A stretch of DNA of 64,000 bases from Rhizobiales bacterium 64-17. GTDB lineage: Bacteria; Pseudomonadota; Alphaproteobacteria; Rhizobiales; Xanthobacteraceae. The notes beneath the pieces are model-generated. The model saw nothing but the letters and a program-made list of their open reading frames with translations. It was not told the DNA's origin and ran no database searches. The position numbers were made by a program, and so were the translations under genes. The stretch covers positions 536-64,535 of the forward strand of contig MKWA01000003.1 in NCBI GenBank assembly GCA_001899285.1, read 5' to 3'. Below, in pieces: positions 15,945-24,073 of this stretch (its first letter is position 1; each line of letters opens with the position of its first letter).

Positions 15945-16598
15945 ATGGCCCCCCGCATCAGCTACGTCGATCCCGCCACCATCACCGATGCCGCCATGCT
16001 GGCCGAACTTGACCGCTGCCGCCGGGAGGGAACGCCGCGGCCCGAGAGCCAGGCGATCCGCGCGCATGTGCCGGCAACCTTCTGGTCGTTTGCCAACACC
16101 TGGCAGAGCGTGTTTCGCGAGGGGGTGGCCGATCATAACATCAAGGAACTGTGCCGCATCTACGTGTCGCGCTCGGTGCTGTGCGAGTTCTGCGGCAACC
16201 AGCGTTCGATGAAGTCGGCGAAGGCCGGTCTGGTCGAGGAGGATTACCTCGATCTGGTGAACTTTGAAACGTCGTCGCGCTATGACGACAAGCAGAAGGC
16301 GGCGCTCGCTTATGCGGAATGCATCACCTGGGATCTTCCGGCCGACGACAAGCTGTGGGCGCGGCTGCATAAGCATTTCTCCGAGCCCGAGATCGTCGAG
16401 ATCGGCTATTTCGTCGCGATCACCATGGGCCAGCAGCGCTGGCTGCGCACGCTGAACATCGAGCATCATCAGATTCTGGCCGGCACCGACGCCTCGATGG
16501 CGCCGGGCTTCAAGACGATGGATGAGTTGCAGAAGTCGAAGGCTGAGGCCGACTACTGGGCCAAGGCGAAACCGACGCCGAATTCCTCGGCCGCTTGA
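15945..16598 (+). CDS. Carboxymuconolactone-decarboxylase (AhpD/CMD) family protein
   Basis: 217 residues of the all-helical CMD fold. A CxxC pair (C80 and C83 in LCEFCGNQR) places it with the AhpD-like redox/peroxidase branch rather than true carboxymuconolactone decarboxylases, but the activity is open. Strong ribosome site GGAGGAG (15931-15937). It is the first gene to the right of the LacI-controlled promoter region, so it should be induced with the downstream genes if they share a transcript; the gap of 182 bp to the M24 gene shows no terminator. It may handle a reactive intermediate or act as a lactone-acting enzyme. Confidence 0.75.
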   Translation: MAPRISYVDPATITDAAMLAELDRCRREGTPRPESQAIRAHVPATFWSFANTWQSVFREGVADHNIKELCRIYVSRSVLCEFCGNQRSMKSAKAGLVEEDYLDLVNFETSSRYDDKQKAALAYAECITWDLPADDKLWARLHKHFSEPEIVEIGYFVAITMGQQRWLRTLNIEHHQILAGTDASMAPGFKTMDELQKSKAEADYWAKAKPTPNSSAA

Positions 16599-16780
16599 TC
16601 GGCGAAGTATCCCGGTCATCCTGTCGCAGGGCAGGGTTACCGGTTCGCCTCGACCCGCCGGTTGTCTGCGCCGCCTATTCGCAGGATAAACGGCTTATGT
16701 CAGCGTTTCGAGTTGCGGTTGCCGCCCGCGCAGTTGGGTGAGGCGGTATCGTTGTTGCAAGGTTATGCAGGGAGTGTCCC

Positions 16781-18082
16781 ATGGACGACATCACACGCGG
16801 TCTTCGCAAGGTTGACCCGAACGACATCAACCCGCGGTTTAATTGGGGACGCCATCTGCCCGCGCTCGGCACCATGGGTGTCGACTTCGAGGAGCGGGTC
16901 AACTACCAGCGGCTGCACAAATATCGCATCGGCCGCGTGCGTCAGGCGCTGGAAAATTCCGAACTCGGTGCGCTGATCACCTTCGACGTCAACAATATCC
17001 GCTACATCACCTCGACCAAGATCGGCGAGTGGGAGCGCGACAAGCTTTCGCGCTGGGCGCTGTTGCCGCGCGGCGGCGAGCCGATCCTGTGGGATTTCGG
17101 TTCGGCGGCGGTGCACCACAAGCTCTATTGCCCTTGGCTCGAGCCGAACAATATGCGCGCCGGTCTCGTCGGTCTGCGCGGCACGGTGCACCCGGACTTC
17201 GGTCTGATGGAGCGCCACGCCAAGGAAATCTACGGTCTGTTGAAGGAGGCCGGCGTCGAGAAAATGCCGATCGGCGTCGATATCATCGAGCCGCCGATGA
17301 TGTTCCAACTGCAGAAGCTCGGTCTCAACATCGTCGACGGCCAGCAGACCATGCTGGAAGCGCGCGAGATCAAGAACATCGACGAAATCTCGCTGCTCAA
17401 TCGCGCCGCGGCGATGGTCGATGGCGCCTACGATCTCATCAATCGCGAACTGCGCCCTGGCGTGCGCGAGAACGACATCGTCGCCGAGGTCAACAAGTTC
17501 CTCTACACCCACGGTTCGGATGATGTCGAAGCGATCAACGCGATTTCCGGCGAGCGCTGCAATCCGCATCCGCACAACTTCACCGACCGCATGATCCGTC
17601 CCGGCGACCAGGCGTTCTTCGATATCCTGCAGTCGTTCATGGGTTATCGCACCTGCTACTACCGCACGTTCAATGTCGGCCGGGCAACCCCGGCGCAACA
17701 TGACGCCTACAAGAAGGCGCGCGAATGGCTCGACAACGCCATGGTGCGGATCAAGCCCGGCGCATCGACCGCGCATATCTGCGAAGCGTTTCCGAAGGCC
17801 GAGGAGTTTGGCTTCCCGGATGAGATGTCGGCGTTCGGTCTGCAGTTCGCGCACGGCCTCGGCCTCGCGTTACACGAGCGGCCGATCATCTCCCGCGTGG
17901 TCTCGCTCGATCATCCGACCGAGATCAAGGAGGGCATGGTGTTTGCGATCGAAACCTATTGCCCGGCAACCGACGGCTATTCGGCAGCGCGCATCGAGGA
18001 AGAAGTGGTGGTCACCGACAAGGGCTGCCGCGTGATCTCGCTGTTCCCGGCGGAAGAATTGCCGATCGCCAACCGCTACTAA
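16781..18082 (+). CDS. M24-fold (pita-bread) hydrolase with a substituted metal site
   Basis: 433 residues. The N-terminal creatinase-like domain (ITFDVNNIRYITSTKIGEWE) leads into a C-terminal pita-bread domain. Of the five metal ligands expected in M24 peptidases, D281, H358, E391 and E406 are in place, but the second Asp, 11 residues after D281, is Cys292. So the usual two-metal centre is probably not formed, and a creatinase-like or DddP-like activity is as likely as Xaa-Pro peptidase. It sits in the LacI-controlled island before a beta-hydroxyacid dehydrogenase and a 2-oxoacid dehydrogenase. C-N hydrolysis of a small amide is a reasonable guess, no more. Confidence 0.85.
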   Translation: MDDITRGLRKVDPNDINPRFNWGRHLPALGTMGVDFEERVNYQRLHKYRIGRVRQALENSELGALITFDVNNIRYITSTKIGEWERDKLSRWALLPRGGEPILWDFGSAAVHHKLYCPWLEPNNMRAGLVGLRGTVHPDFGLMERHAKEIYGLLKEAGVEKMPIGVDIIEPPMMFQLQKLGLNIVDGQQTMLEAREIKNIDEISLLNRAAAMVDGAYDLINRELRPGVRENDIVAEVNKFLYTHGSDDVEAINAISGERCNPHPHNFTDRMIRPGDQAFFDILQSFMGYRTCYYRTFNVGRATPAQHDAYKKAREWLDNAMVRIKPGASTAHICEAFPKAEEFGFPDEMSAFGLQFAHGLGLALHERPIISRVVSLDHPTEIKEGMVFAIETYCPATDGYSAARIEEEVVVTDKGCRVISLFPAEELPIANRY

Positions 18083-18144
18083 GTTTCACCCTTTGCTTTA
18101 TGGCGTCGGTACGCTGGCGCGCGACCTACAAGGATCAACCAGAA

Positions 18145-19101
18145 ATGACTGACAAGAAACTCAAGCTTGGCTGGATCGGCGTTGGCCGCATGGGCTTCCA
18201 GATGGCGGAGCGTCTGCTCAAAGCCGAGCACGACGTGTCGATCTGGAATCGGACCAAGTCGAAGGCGGAGCCGCTTGCTAAGCTCGGCGGCAAGATCGTC
18301 GACAATCCGGTCGATCTCGCCGGCGTCGATGTGCTGTTCACCATCGTCTCGGCTGGTCCCGATCTCGAAGAGGTTTATTTCGGCAAGAACGGCATCGTCA
18401 CCAACGCCAAGGGTTCGCTGCCGAAGATCTTCGTCGACTGCTCGACCATCTCGGTCGAGGATTCGGTCAGAATTTCCAAGCGGCTCAAGGAACGCGGCAT
18501 CGAGCTGGTGGCGTCGCCGGTGTCCGGCAACGGCCAGGTGATCAAGGCCGGCAAGCTGTCGGCTGTGGTGTCGGGACCGGAAGCGGCGGCGAAGCAGGTG
18601 ATGCCGATCGTCGAGGTATTCGCGCCGAAGGGCGTCTCCTATGTCGGCGAGGGCGATCTCGCTCGCATTTGCAAGATCGCGCACAACGTCATGCTCGGCG
18701 TCGTGATCGAGAACCTGATCGAGATCACGCTGCTTGCCAACAAGATGGGCGTGCCGCGCCACGCCTTCCTGTCGTTCATGAACAACGGCGTGATGGGCTC
18801 GATGTTCACCGCCTACAAGACGCCGGCGCTGGTCAACCTCGACTGGACGACGACGTTCACACCTGAACTGCTGCGCAAGGATCTCGATCTCGGCCTCGAA
18901 CTCGGCCGCGAATGGGACGTGCCGATGCCAGTGACGGCGGCGACGCGCGAAGTGCTGCAGCAGCACATCGGCAAGGCGCTGTCGCAGCCGAACAGCAAGG
19001 ACATTCTGGCGCAGGACTTCGCCAAGATGGCCGAGACCATGGCGGAACTGTCGGGTATGAAGCTCGAGAGCGAGAACAAGAACGTCGGCACCGGGCTGTA
19101 A
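18145..19101 (+). CDS. Beta-hydroxyacid dehydrogenase (3-hydroxyisobutyrate dehydrogenase family)
   Basis: 318 residues. The Rossmann motif GVGRMG lies near residues 12-17 (LGWIGVGRMGFQMAERL). The substrate loop with the conserved S-G-x-x-G pattern (SPVSGNGQVIKAGKL) follows, and the catalytic lysine is K177 (ARICKIAHNVMLG). It oxidises a beta-hydroxy acid to a semialdehyde or 2-oxo acid with NAD(P)+. The ATG at 18145 is preferred over 18100 by match to the family start, although its ribosome site (AAGGA, 12 bases away) is weak. A semialdehyde product would suit the SSADH-type gene downstream. Confidence 0.88.
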   Translation: MTDKKLKLGWIGVGRMGFQMAERLLKAEHDVSIWNRTKSKAEPLAKLGGKIVDNPVDLAGVDVLFTIVSAGPDLEEVYFGKNGIVTNAKGSLPKIFVDCSTISVEDSVRISKRLKERGIELVASPVSGNGQVIKAGKLSAVVSGPEAAAKQVMPIVEVFAPKGVSYVGEGDLARICKIAHNVMLGVVIENLIEITLLANKMGVPRHAFLSFMNNGVMGSMFTAYKTPALVNLDWTTTFTPELLRKDLDLGLELGREWDVPMPVTAATREVLQQHIGKALSQPNSKDILAQDFAKMAETMAELSGMKLESENKNVGTGL

Positions 19102-19122
19102 CGCGGACCGCGGAGTGACACG

Positions 19123-20154
19123 ATGAAAGCCATGGCTGCGAAACCAACGACGGCCGGTACCCCGGCGAATGACGACATCGGCGAGGCCAAGCGCCTCGCC
19201 CTCTATCGCTCGCAAATCCGCCTGCGCGAGGCGGAGCAGCGCGCCTTCGACCTGTTTCTGCAGAATCTGGTGAAAGGCACCAGCCATCTGTCGCTCGGGC
19301 AGGAGGCGGTCGCCGCCGGCTTTGCCGAGGCAATGCAGAAGGGCGATCTGTCGTTCTGCACTTATCGTGGTCATGCTCATACGCTGGCGCGCGGCGTGTC
19401 GGTGGAGAAGGTGCTTGGCGAGCTGATGCAGAAGGACAACGGCCTGATGCGCGGCAAGGGCGGCTCGATGCACCTGACGTCGGAAGATCACGGGGTGATG
19501 GGTTCCTACGCCATCATCGGCGCGCATCTTCCGATCGCCTGCGGCGCCGCCTGGCGCGCGCAGTACCGTGGCGACAAGGACGTGTCGGTCTGCTTCTTCG
19601 GCGACGGCACCACCAATATCGGCGCATTCCACGAGGCGCTGAACTTCGCGGCGGTCTGGAAGCTGCCGGTGGTGTTCGTCTGCGAGAACAATCTCTACAT
19701 GGAATACACGCCGATCGGTGACGTGACGGCGGTGCCGAGCCCGGCGGGTGACCGCGCGGCGGCCTATGGCCTGCCGAAGATCGTGATCGACGGCAACGAC
19801 GCCGACGTCGTCTACCGCGAGGCGCAGAAGGCGTTCGCCAAGGCGCGCGCCGGCGAGGGGCCGTCGCTGATCGAATGCCTGACCTACCGCCACAGCGGCC
19901 ATTCCCGCGCCGACCCGGCGAAGTATCGCCCCGAGGGCGAGTTGGAGCGCTGGAAGGAGCGCGATCCGATAAAGATCTATCGTGAGCGGCTGAAACAGTT
20001 CGGTGTCAGTGAACAGGTGATGGCCGAGATCGACGCTGACGTGCGCCGCGAGGTCGATGCTGCGACGGAGGCTTGCAAGGCCGCGCCGATGCCGCCGACC
20101 GACATCCTGTTCACGGATGTCTATGCGGACGGCGGTTGGGCCTGGAGGAACTGA
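19123..20154 (+). CDS. ThDP-dependent 2-oxoacid dehydrogenase E1 component, alpha subunit
   Basis: 343 residues. The ThDP motif starts at G160 (GDGTTNIGAFHEALNF) and ends with VFVCENN. The glycine-rich GKGGSMHL loop and the phosphorylation-loop-like RHSGHSRAD segment are present. E1 alpha-beta pairs of this type serve acetoin or branched-chain 2-oxoacid dehydrogenase complexes, turning a 2-oxo acid into an acyl-lipoyl E2. The gene ends one base before the E1-beta start, so the two are translationally coupled. Substrate preference is not evident; TPP-dependent acetoin dehydrogenase and 2-oxoacid dehydrogenase are both possible. Confidence 0.92.
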   Translation: MKAMAAKPTTAGTPANDDIGEAKRLALYRSQIRLREAEQRAFDLFLQNLVKGTSHLSLGQEAVAAGFAEAMQKGDLSFCTYRGHAHTLARGVSVEKVLGELMQKDNGLMRGKGGSMHLTSEDHGVMGSYAIIGAHLPIACGAAWRAQYRGDKDVSVCFFGDGTTNIGAFHEALNFAAVWKLPVVFVCENNLYMEYTPIGDVTAVPSPAGDRAAAYGLPKIVIDGNDADVVYREAQKAFAKARAGEGPSLIECLTYRHSGHSRADPAKYRPEGELERWKERDPIKIYRERLKQFGVSEQVMAEIDADVRREVDAATEACKAAPMPPTDILFTDVYADGGWAWRN

Positions 20155-20155
20155 G

Positions 20156-21136
20156 ATGGCGGAAATCAGCTATCGCGATGCCGTGGCGCGCGGCATCGCC
20201 CAGGAAATGGCGCGCGACAAGGATGTGGTGTTCCTCGGCGAGGATGTCGCCAAGGCAGGCGGCTGCTTCAAGGCGACCGTCGGCCTCTACGAGCAATTCG
20301 GGCCGTTGCGCGTGCGCGACACGCCGATCTCGGAACAGGCGATCCTCGGCGCCGCCATGGGCGCGGCGATGACCGGCCTCAAGCCGATCGCCGAGATCAT
20401 GTTTTCGGACTTCATCGCGGTGTGCTTCGACTACATCGCCAACGAGTTTCCGAAGAGCCGCTACATGTCCAACGGGCAGACCAAGTGCCCGCTGGTGGTG
20501 CGTACCGGCAACGGCGCCGGCTCGCGCTTCGGCGCGCAGCACTCACAGTCGGTCGAGAACTGGTGCATGATGATCCCCGGCCTCAAGGTCGTGGCGCCGT
20601 CCAGTCCGCGTGACGTGATCGGTCTTCTCGCCGCCGCCGTGCGTGATCCCGATCCGGTGATCTTTTTCGAGCACAAGTCGCTCTATCCGATCAAAGGCGA
20701 AGTGCCGGACGGCGAGATCGTCGATACGCTCGGCACGGCGAAAATCCTGCGGCCCGGCACCGACTGCACCATCCTCGCGCTCGCGCTGATGGTGCCACGC
20801 GCGCTCGAAGCCGCGGAGCGGCTGAAGGCGGAGCACGGCATCGACGCAGAAGTGGTCGATGTGCGCTCGCTGGTGCCGCTCGACACCCAGACCATTCTCG
20901 GTTCGGTCGGCCGGACGCATCGCTTGTTCACGGTCGAGGAGAATCCGCGGTTGTGCGGCTGGGGCGCGGAGATCGTCTCGATCGTCGCCGACGAGGCGTT
21001 CTATGACCTCGACGGCCCGCCCGTGCGCATCACCACGCCGCATATCCCGCTACCGGCGGCGGACCATCTGGAAGACATGGTGCTGCCGACCGCGGACCGC
21101 ATCGTCGAGACGGTGCGGCGGTCGCTGAATAGCTAA
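20156..21136 (+). CDS. 2-oxoacid dehydrogenase E1 component, beta subunit
   Basis: 326 residues, a transketolase pyrimidine-domain plus C-terminal domain protein (ISYRDAVARGIAQEM, FLGEDVAKAGGCFK, RTGNGAGSRFGAQHSQS). The ATG at 20156 begins one base after the alpha-subunit TGA. Forms the heterotetramer with the preceding gene product; the E2 partner is encoded at 22691. A 66-bp palindromic repeat and the SSADH-type gene lie between beta and E2, an unusual interruption. Confidence 0.93.
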   Translation: MAEISYRDAVARGIAQEMARDKDVVFLGEDVAKAGGCFKATVGLYEQFGPLRVRDTPISEQAILGAAMGAAMTGLKPIAEIMFSDFIAVCFDYIANEFPKSRYMSNGQTKCPLVVRTGNGAGSRFGAQHSQSVENWCMMIPGLKVVAPSSPRDVIGLLAAAVRDPDPVIFFEHKSLYPIKGEVPDGEIVDTLGTAKILRPGTDCTILALALMVPRALEAAERLKAEHGIDAEVVDVRSLVPLDTQTILGSVGRTHRLFTVEENPRLCGWGAEIVSIVADEAFYDLDGPPVRITTPHIPLPAADHLEDMVLPTADRIVETVRRSLNS

Positions 21137-21140
21137 ACGC

Positions 21141-21206
21141 CGTTCGTCCCCGCGAAAGCGGGGACCCACTCTTAAGTGTGGATTCCCGCTTGCGCGGGAA
21201 TGAACG
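21141..21206. repeat. 66-bp intergenic palindromic element
   Basis: Outer arms CGTTC/GAACG (21141-21145, 21202-21206) enclose two hairpins: GTCCCCGC-GAAA-GCGGGGAC (21146-21165) and ATTCCCGC-TTGC-GCGGGAAT (21182-21201). This is the familiar interspersed palindrome of Hyphomicrobiales genomes that translates as SFPRKRES-like peptides in chance frames. It lies between the E1-beta stop and the SSADH-type start and would form a strong RNA structure there. Confidence 0.8.
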
Positions 21207-21225
21207 GAGCAAGTGGAGAGCTGCG

Positions 21226-22677
21226 ATGTACGACAACCTGCTCGCAAATGTGCCGACCGATCTGTGGATTGGCGGTCAATGGAAGAAGTCCTCCGACGGC
21301 CAGCGGTTCGATGTGATCGATCCGGCGACCGAGAAGGCGATTGCTTCGGTGGCGAGCGCGACGGTGGACGACGCCAGGGCGGCGCTCGACGCGGCGCAGG
21401 CGGCGTTCGGGCCGTGGGCGGCGAAGAAGCCGCGCGAGCGGGCGGAGATCCTGCGCAAGGCTTACGAACTGACGATGCGAGACGCCGAACGGCTCGCCAA
21501 GCTGATCACGCTGGAGAACGGCAAGGCGCTGTCGGACTCGCGTGGCGAAGTGGCCTATGCGGCCGAATTCTTCCGCTGGTACGCCGAGGAAGCCGTGCGC
21601 AATCTCGGCCAGGTCTCGACGGCGCCGGCCTCCGGCGCGCGCATCTTCGTGCAGCACAAGCCGGCCGGCATCGCCGTGCTGGTGACGCCGTGGAATTTCC
21701 CGGCGGCGATGGCGACCCGCAAGATCGGCCCGGCGCTCGCCGCCGGCTGTCCGGTGGTGCTCAAGCCGGCCTCCGACACGCCACTGACCATGCTCGCGCT
21801 GATGCCGATCCTGCAGGAAGCGGGCGTCCCGCCGGGTGTCGTCAACGTCATTCCGTCGCGCTCGTCCGGCAAGGTGGTCTCCGCCATGCTGCACGACATG
21901 CGTGTGCGCGTCGTGTCGTTCACAGGCTCGACCGAGGTCGGCCGCAAGCTCTTGCATGAAGCCGCCGACAACATCGTCAAGCCGGCGATGGAATTGGGCG
22001 GCAACGCGCCGTTCATCGTGCTCGACGACGCGGACATCGATGCCGCGATCGAAGGGGCGATGATCGCCAAGATGCGCAATATGGGCGAAGCCTGCACCGC
22101 GGCGAACCGTTTCTATGTGCACGAGAAGGTGCACGATGAATTCGCCAAGAAGCTCACCGCAAAGATGGCCGGCCTGAAGATGGGCAACGGCCTCGATGAC
22201 GGCGTGGCGGTCGGTCCGCTGGTCAACGCGGAAGGTCGCGACAAGGTGATCGAGCTGGTCGAGGACGCGGTGTCCAAGGGCGCCAAGGTGCTCACCGGCG
22301 GCAAGAAGCCGGATGGTGTCGGCTACTTCTATCCGGCGACGGTGCTCAGCAACGTGCCCGACAGCGCCAAGATGCTGAACGAGGAAATTTTCGGGCCGGT
22401 CGCCTCGATCCAGACCTTCAAGACCGAGGACGAAGTGGTGAAGCGCGCGAACGACACCGAATACGGTCTCGTCGCGTACCTCTATACCAAGGATATGAGC
22501 CGCGGCCTGCGCGTGTCGGAGAAGCTCGACTTCGGCATGATCGGTCTCAATCGCGGTCTCGTCTCGGATCCGGCGGCGCCGTTTGGCGGCACCAAACAGT
22601 CGGGCCTCGGCCGCGAAGGCGCGGCGGAGGGCATGAAGGAATTTCTCGAGACGCAATATGTCTCGATGACGTGGTAG
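21226..22677 (+). CDS. NAD(P)+-dependent succinate-semialdehyde-type aldehyde dehydrogenase
   Basis: 483 residues, the length of GabD. The catalytic cysteine is C290 (MGEACTAANRF) and the general base is E256 (MELGGNAPFIV). The TPWNFPAA cofactor loop and the GLNRGLVSDPAAPFGG anchor segment follow the GabD subfamily. The ATG at 21226 is chosen over the frame start at 21178, which lies in the palindromic repeat. Semialdehyde from the upstream dehydrogenase could be its substrate, but many GabD-like enzymes are broad in specificity. Member of the operon running from E1 to E2. Confidence 0.88.
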   Translation: MYDNLLANVPTDLWIGGQWKKSSDGQRFDVIDPATEKAIASVASATVDDARAALDAAQAAFGPWAAKKPRERAEILRKAYELTMRDAERLAKLITLENGKALSDSRGEVAYAAEFFRWYAEEAVRNLGQVSTAPASGARIFVQHKPAGIAVLVTPWNFPAAMATRKIGPALAAGCPVVLKPASDTPLTMLALMPILQEAGVPPGVVNVIPSRSSGKVVSAMLHDMRVRVVSFTGSTEVGRKLLHEAADNIVKPAMELGGNAPFIVLDDADIDAAIEGAMIAKMRNMGEACTAANRFYVHEKVHDEFAKKLTAKMAGLKMGNGLDDGVAVGPLVNAEGRDKVIELVEDAVSKGAKVLTGGKKPDGVGYFYPATVLSNVPDSAKMLNEEIFGPVASIQTFKTEDEVVKRANDTEYGLVAYLYTKDMSRGLRVSEKLDFGMIGLNRGLVSDPAAPFGGTKQSGLGREGAAEGMKEFLETQYVSMTW

Positions 22678-22690
22678 AGCGGGGGCTGGC

Positions 22691-24037
22691 GTGGACGTTC
22701 TGATGCCGCAACTCGGCGAGACGGTCGCTGAGGGCAAGATCACCAAATGGTTCAAGGTCGCCGGCGACGACGTGAAGCCGGGCGATAACCTGTTCGAGAT
22801 CGAAACCGATAAGACCTCGATGGAAGTGCCGTCCACGGTCGCCGGTAAACTGTCGGCGATCAACGTGCAGGTCGGCGAGGTGGCGAAGGTCGGCGCGGTG
22901 GTCGCGGTGATCGGCAGCGAGGGCGATGTCGCGGCACCAGTACCCGCTGCGGCTCCGCCGAAAGCGGCGCAGCCAGTGGCTCCGCCGCCCGCTGCAGCTC
23001 CGGCCAAATCCTCTCCAGCGTCGGCGGTCCGGTCTTATAATCCGCCGCGTGCATCGTCACAGCGCGCTACCGTTCCGTTCGCGCAGCGTGACCCGTTCAA
23101 TGCGGTGATGACGCCCGAGCGTAATTTCGGCCCGGCGCAGATCGGCGGCGTGTCGATCACGCCGCTGGCACGGCGGCTCGCCGGCGAGCGCGGCATCGAT
23201 TTGTCGCGCGTCAGCGGCTCCGGTCCGCACGGTCGCATCGTCGCGCGCGACGTGGAGCAGGCCGCGCCGTCCACCGGCGCGTCTGCGCTGTCCGCCGGTC
23301 CGAGCGCGGCGCAGGTCAAGGCGCTTTATGCCGACGTGCCGCATGAGGAGGTGCGGGTCGAGGGCATTCGCGCGACCATTGCCCGTCGTCTGGTCGAATC
23401 GAAGCAGCAGGTGCCGCACTTCTACCTGACCACCGATCTCGACATCTCGCGGCTCACGGCCGTGCGGCAGGAGGTCAACGCGGCGCAAAAAGGCAACCAA
23501 GGCGATGACGCCAAGCTGTCGCTCAATGACTTCATCATCAAGGCATGGGCGGTGGTGCTCACGCGCGTCCCGCAGGCGAACGCGGTGTGGGCGCAGGACC
23601 GAATCCTCCGCTTCAGCCGCGCCGATATCGGCGTTGCCGTCGCGCTCGACGAAGGCGTGATCACGCCCGTCATTCGTGATGTGCAAGCCAAGACGGTGAG
23701 CGCGATCTCGGCCGAGATGCGCGACTTCGCCGCGCGGGCGCGAGACCGCAAGCTTGCGCCGGGCGATTACCAGGGCGGGTCGAGCGCGATCTCCAATCTC
23801 GGCATGTACGGTGTGCGGGAGTTCGCAGCGGTGATCAATCCACCGCACGCGACGATCCTCGCGGTCGGCGCCTTACGTCGCGCGCCGGTCGAGGCCGAGG
23901 ACGGCAGCGTGCGGTTCACCACATTGATGACGGTGACGCTGTCATGCGATCATCGCGTGCTGGATGGCGCGGTCGGCGCCAAGCTGCTGCAGCAGTTCAA
24001 GGCGATCGTTGAAACGCCGATCTTGTTTCTAGTGTAA
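22691..24037 (+). CDS. Dihydrolipoamide acyltransferase (E2 component)
   Basis: 448 residues. Lipoyl domain with lysine K41 (ETDKTSMEVPS), a Pro/Ala linker, a peripheral-subunit binding domain (ITPLARRLAGERGIDLSRV) and a catalytic domain ending in DHRVLDG with His421 and Asp425. Start is the GTG at 22691, just after a GGGGG tract; an ATG four codons later is also in frame. Transfers the acyl group from E1 to CoA. An E3 gene (dihydrolipoamide dehydrogenase) is absent nearby, so a shared genomic E3 is needed. It converges with the ThDP gene 36 bp on. Confidence 0.9.
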   Translation: MDVLMPQLGETVAEGKITKWFKVAGDDVKPGDNLFEIETDKTSMEVPSTVAGKLSAINVQVGEVAKVGAVVAVIGSEGDVAAPVPAAAPPKAAQPVAPPPAAAPAKSSPASAVRSYNPPRASSQRATVPFAQRDPFNAVMTPERNFGPAQIGGVSITPLARRLAGERGIDLSRVSGSGPHGRIVARDVEQAAPSTGASALSAGPSAAQVKALYADVPHEEVRVEGIRATIARRLVESKQQVPHFYLTTDLDISRLTAVRQEVNAAQKGNQGDDAKLSLNDFIIKAWAVVLTRVPQANAVWAQDRILRFSRADIGVAVALDEGVITPVIRDVQAKTVSAISAEMRDFAARARDRKLAPGDYQGGSSAISNLGMYGVREFAAVINPPHATILAVGALRRAPVEAEDGSVRFTTLMTVTLSCDHRVLDGAVGAKLLQQFKAIVETPILFLV

Positions 24038-24073
24038 GGCGAGGTGGCGGCGCTTGAGCCGCCCCCATCTCCC

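Noticed and set aside
18079-19902. A 607-residue minus-strand frame across the dehydrogenase and E1 alpha genes
   Set aside because: It covers two well-supported genes, spans their boundary, and has the low-information composition of an antisense frame.
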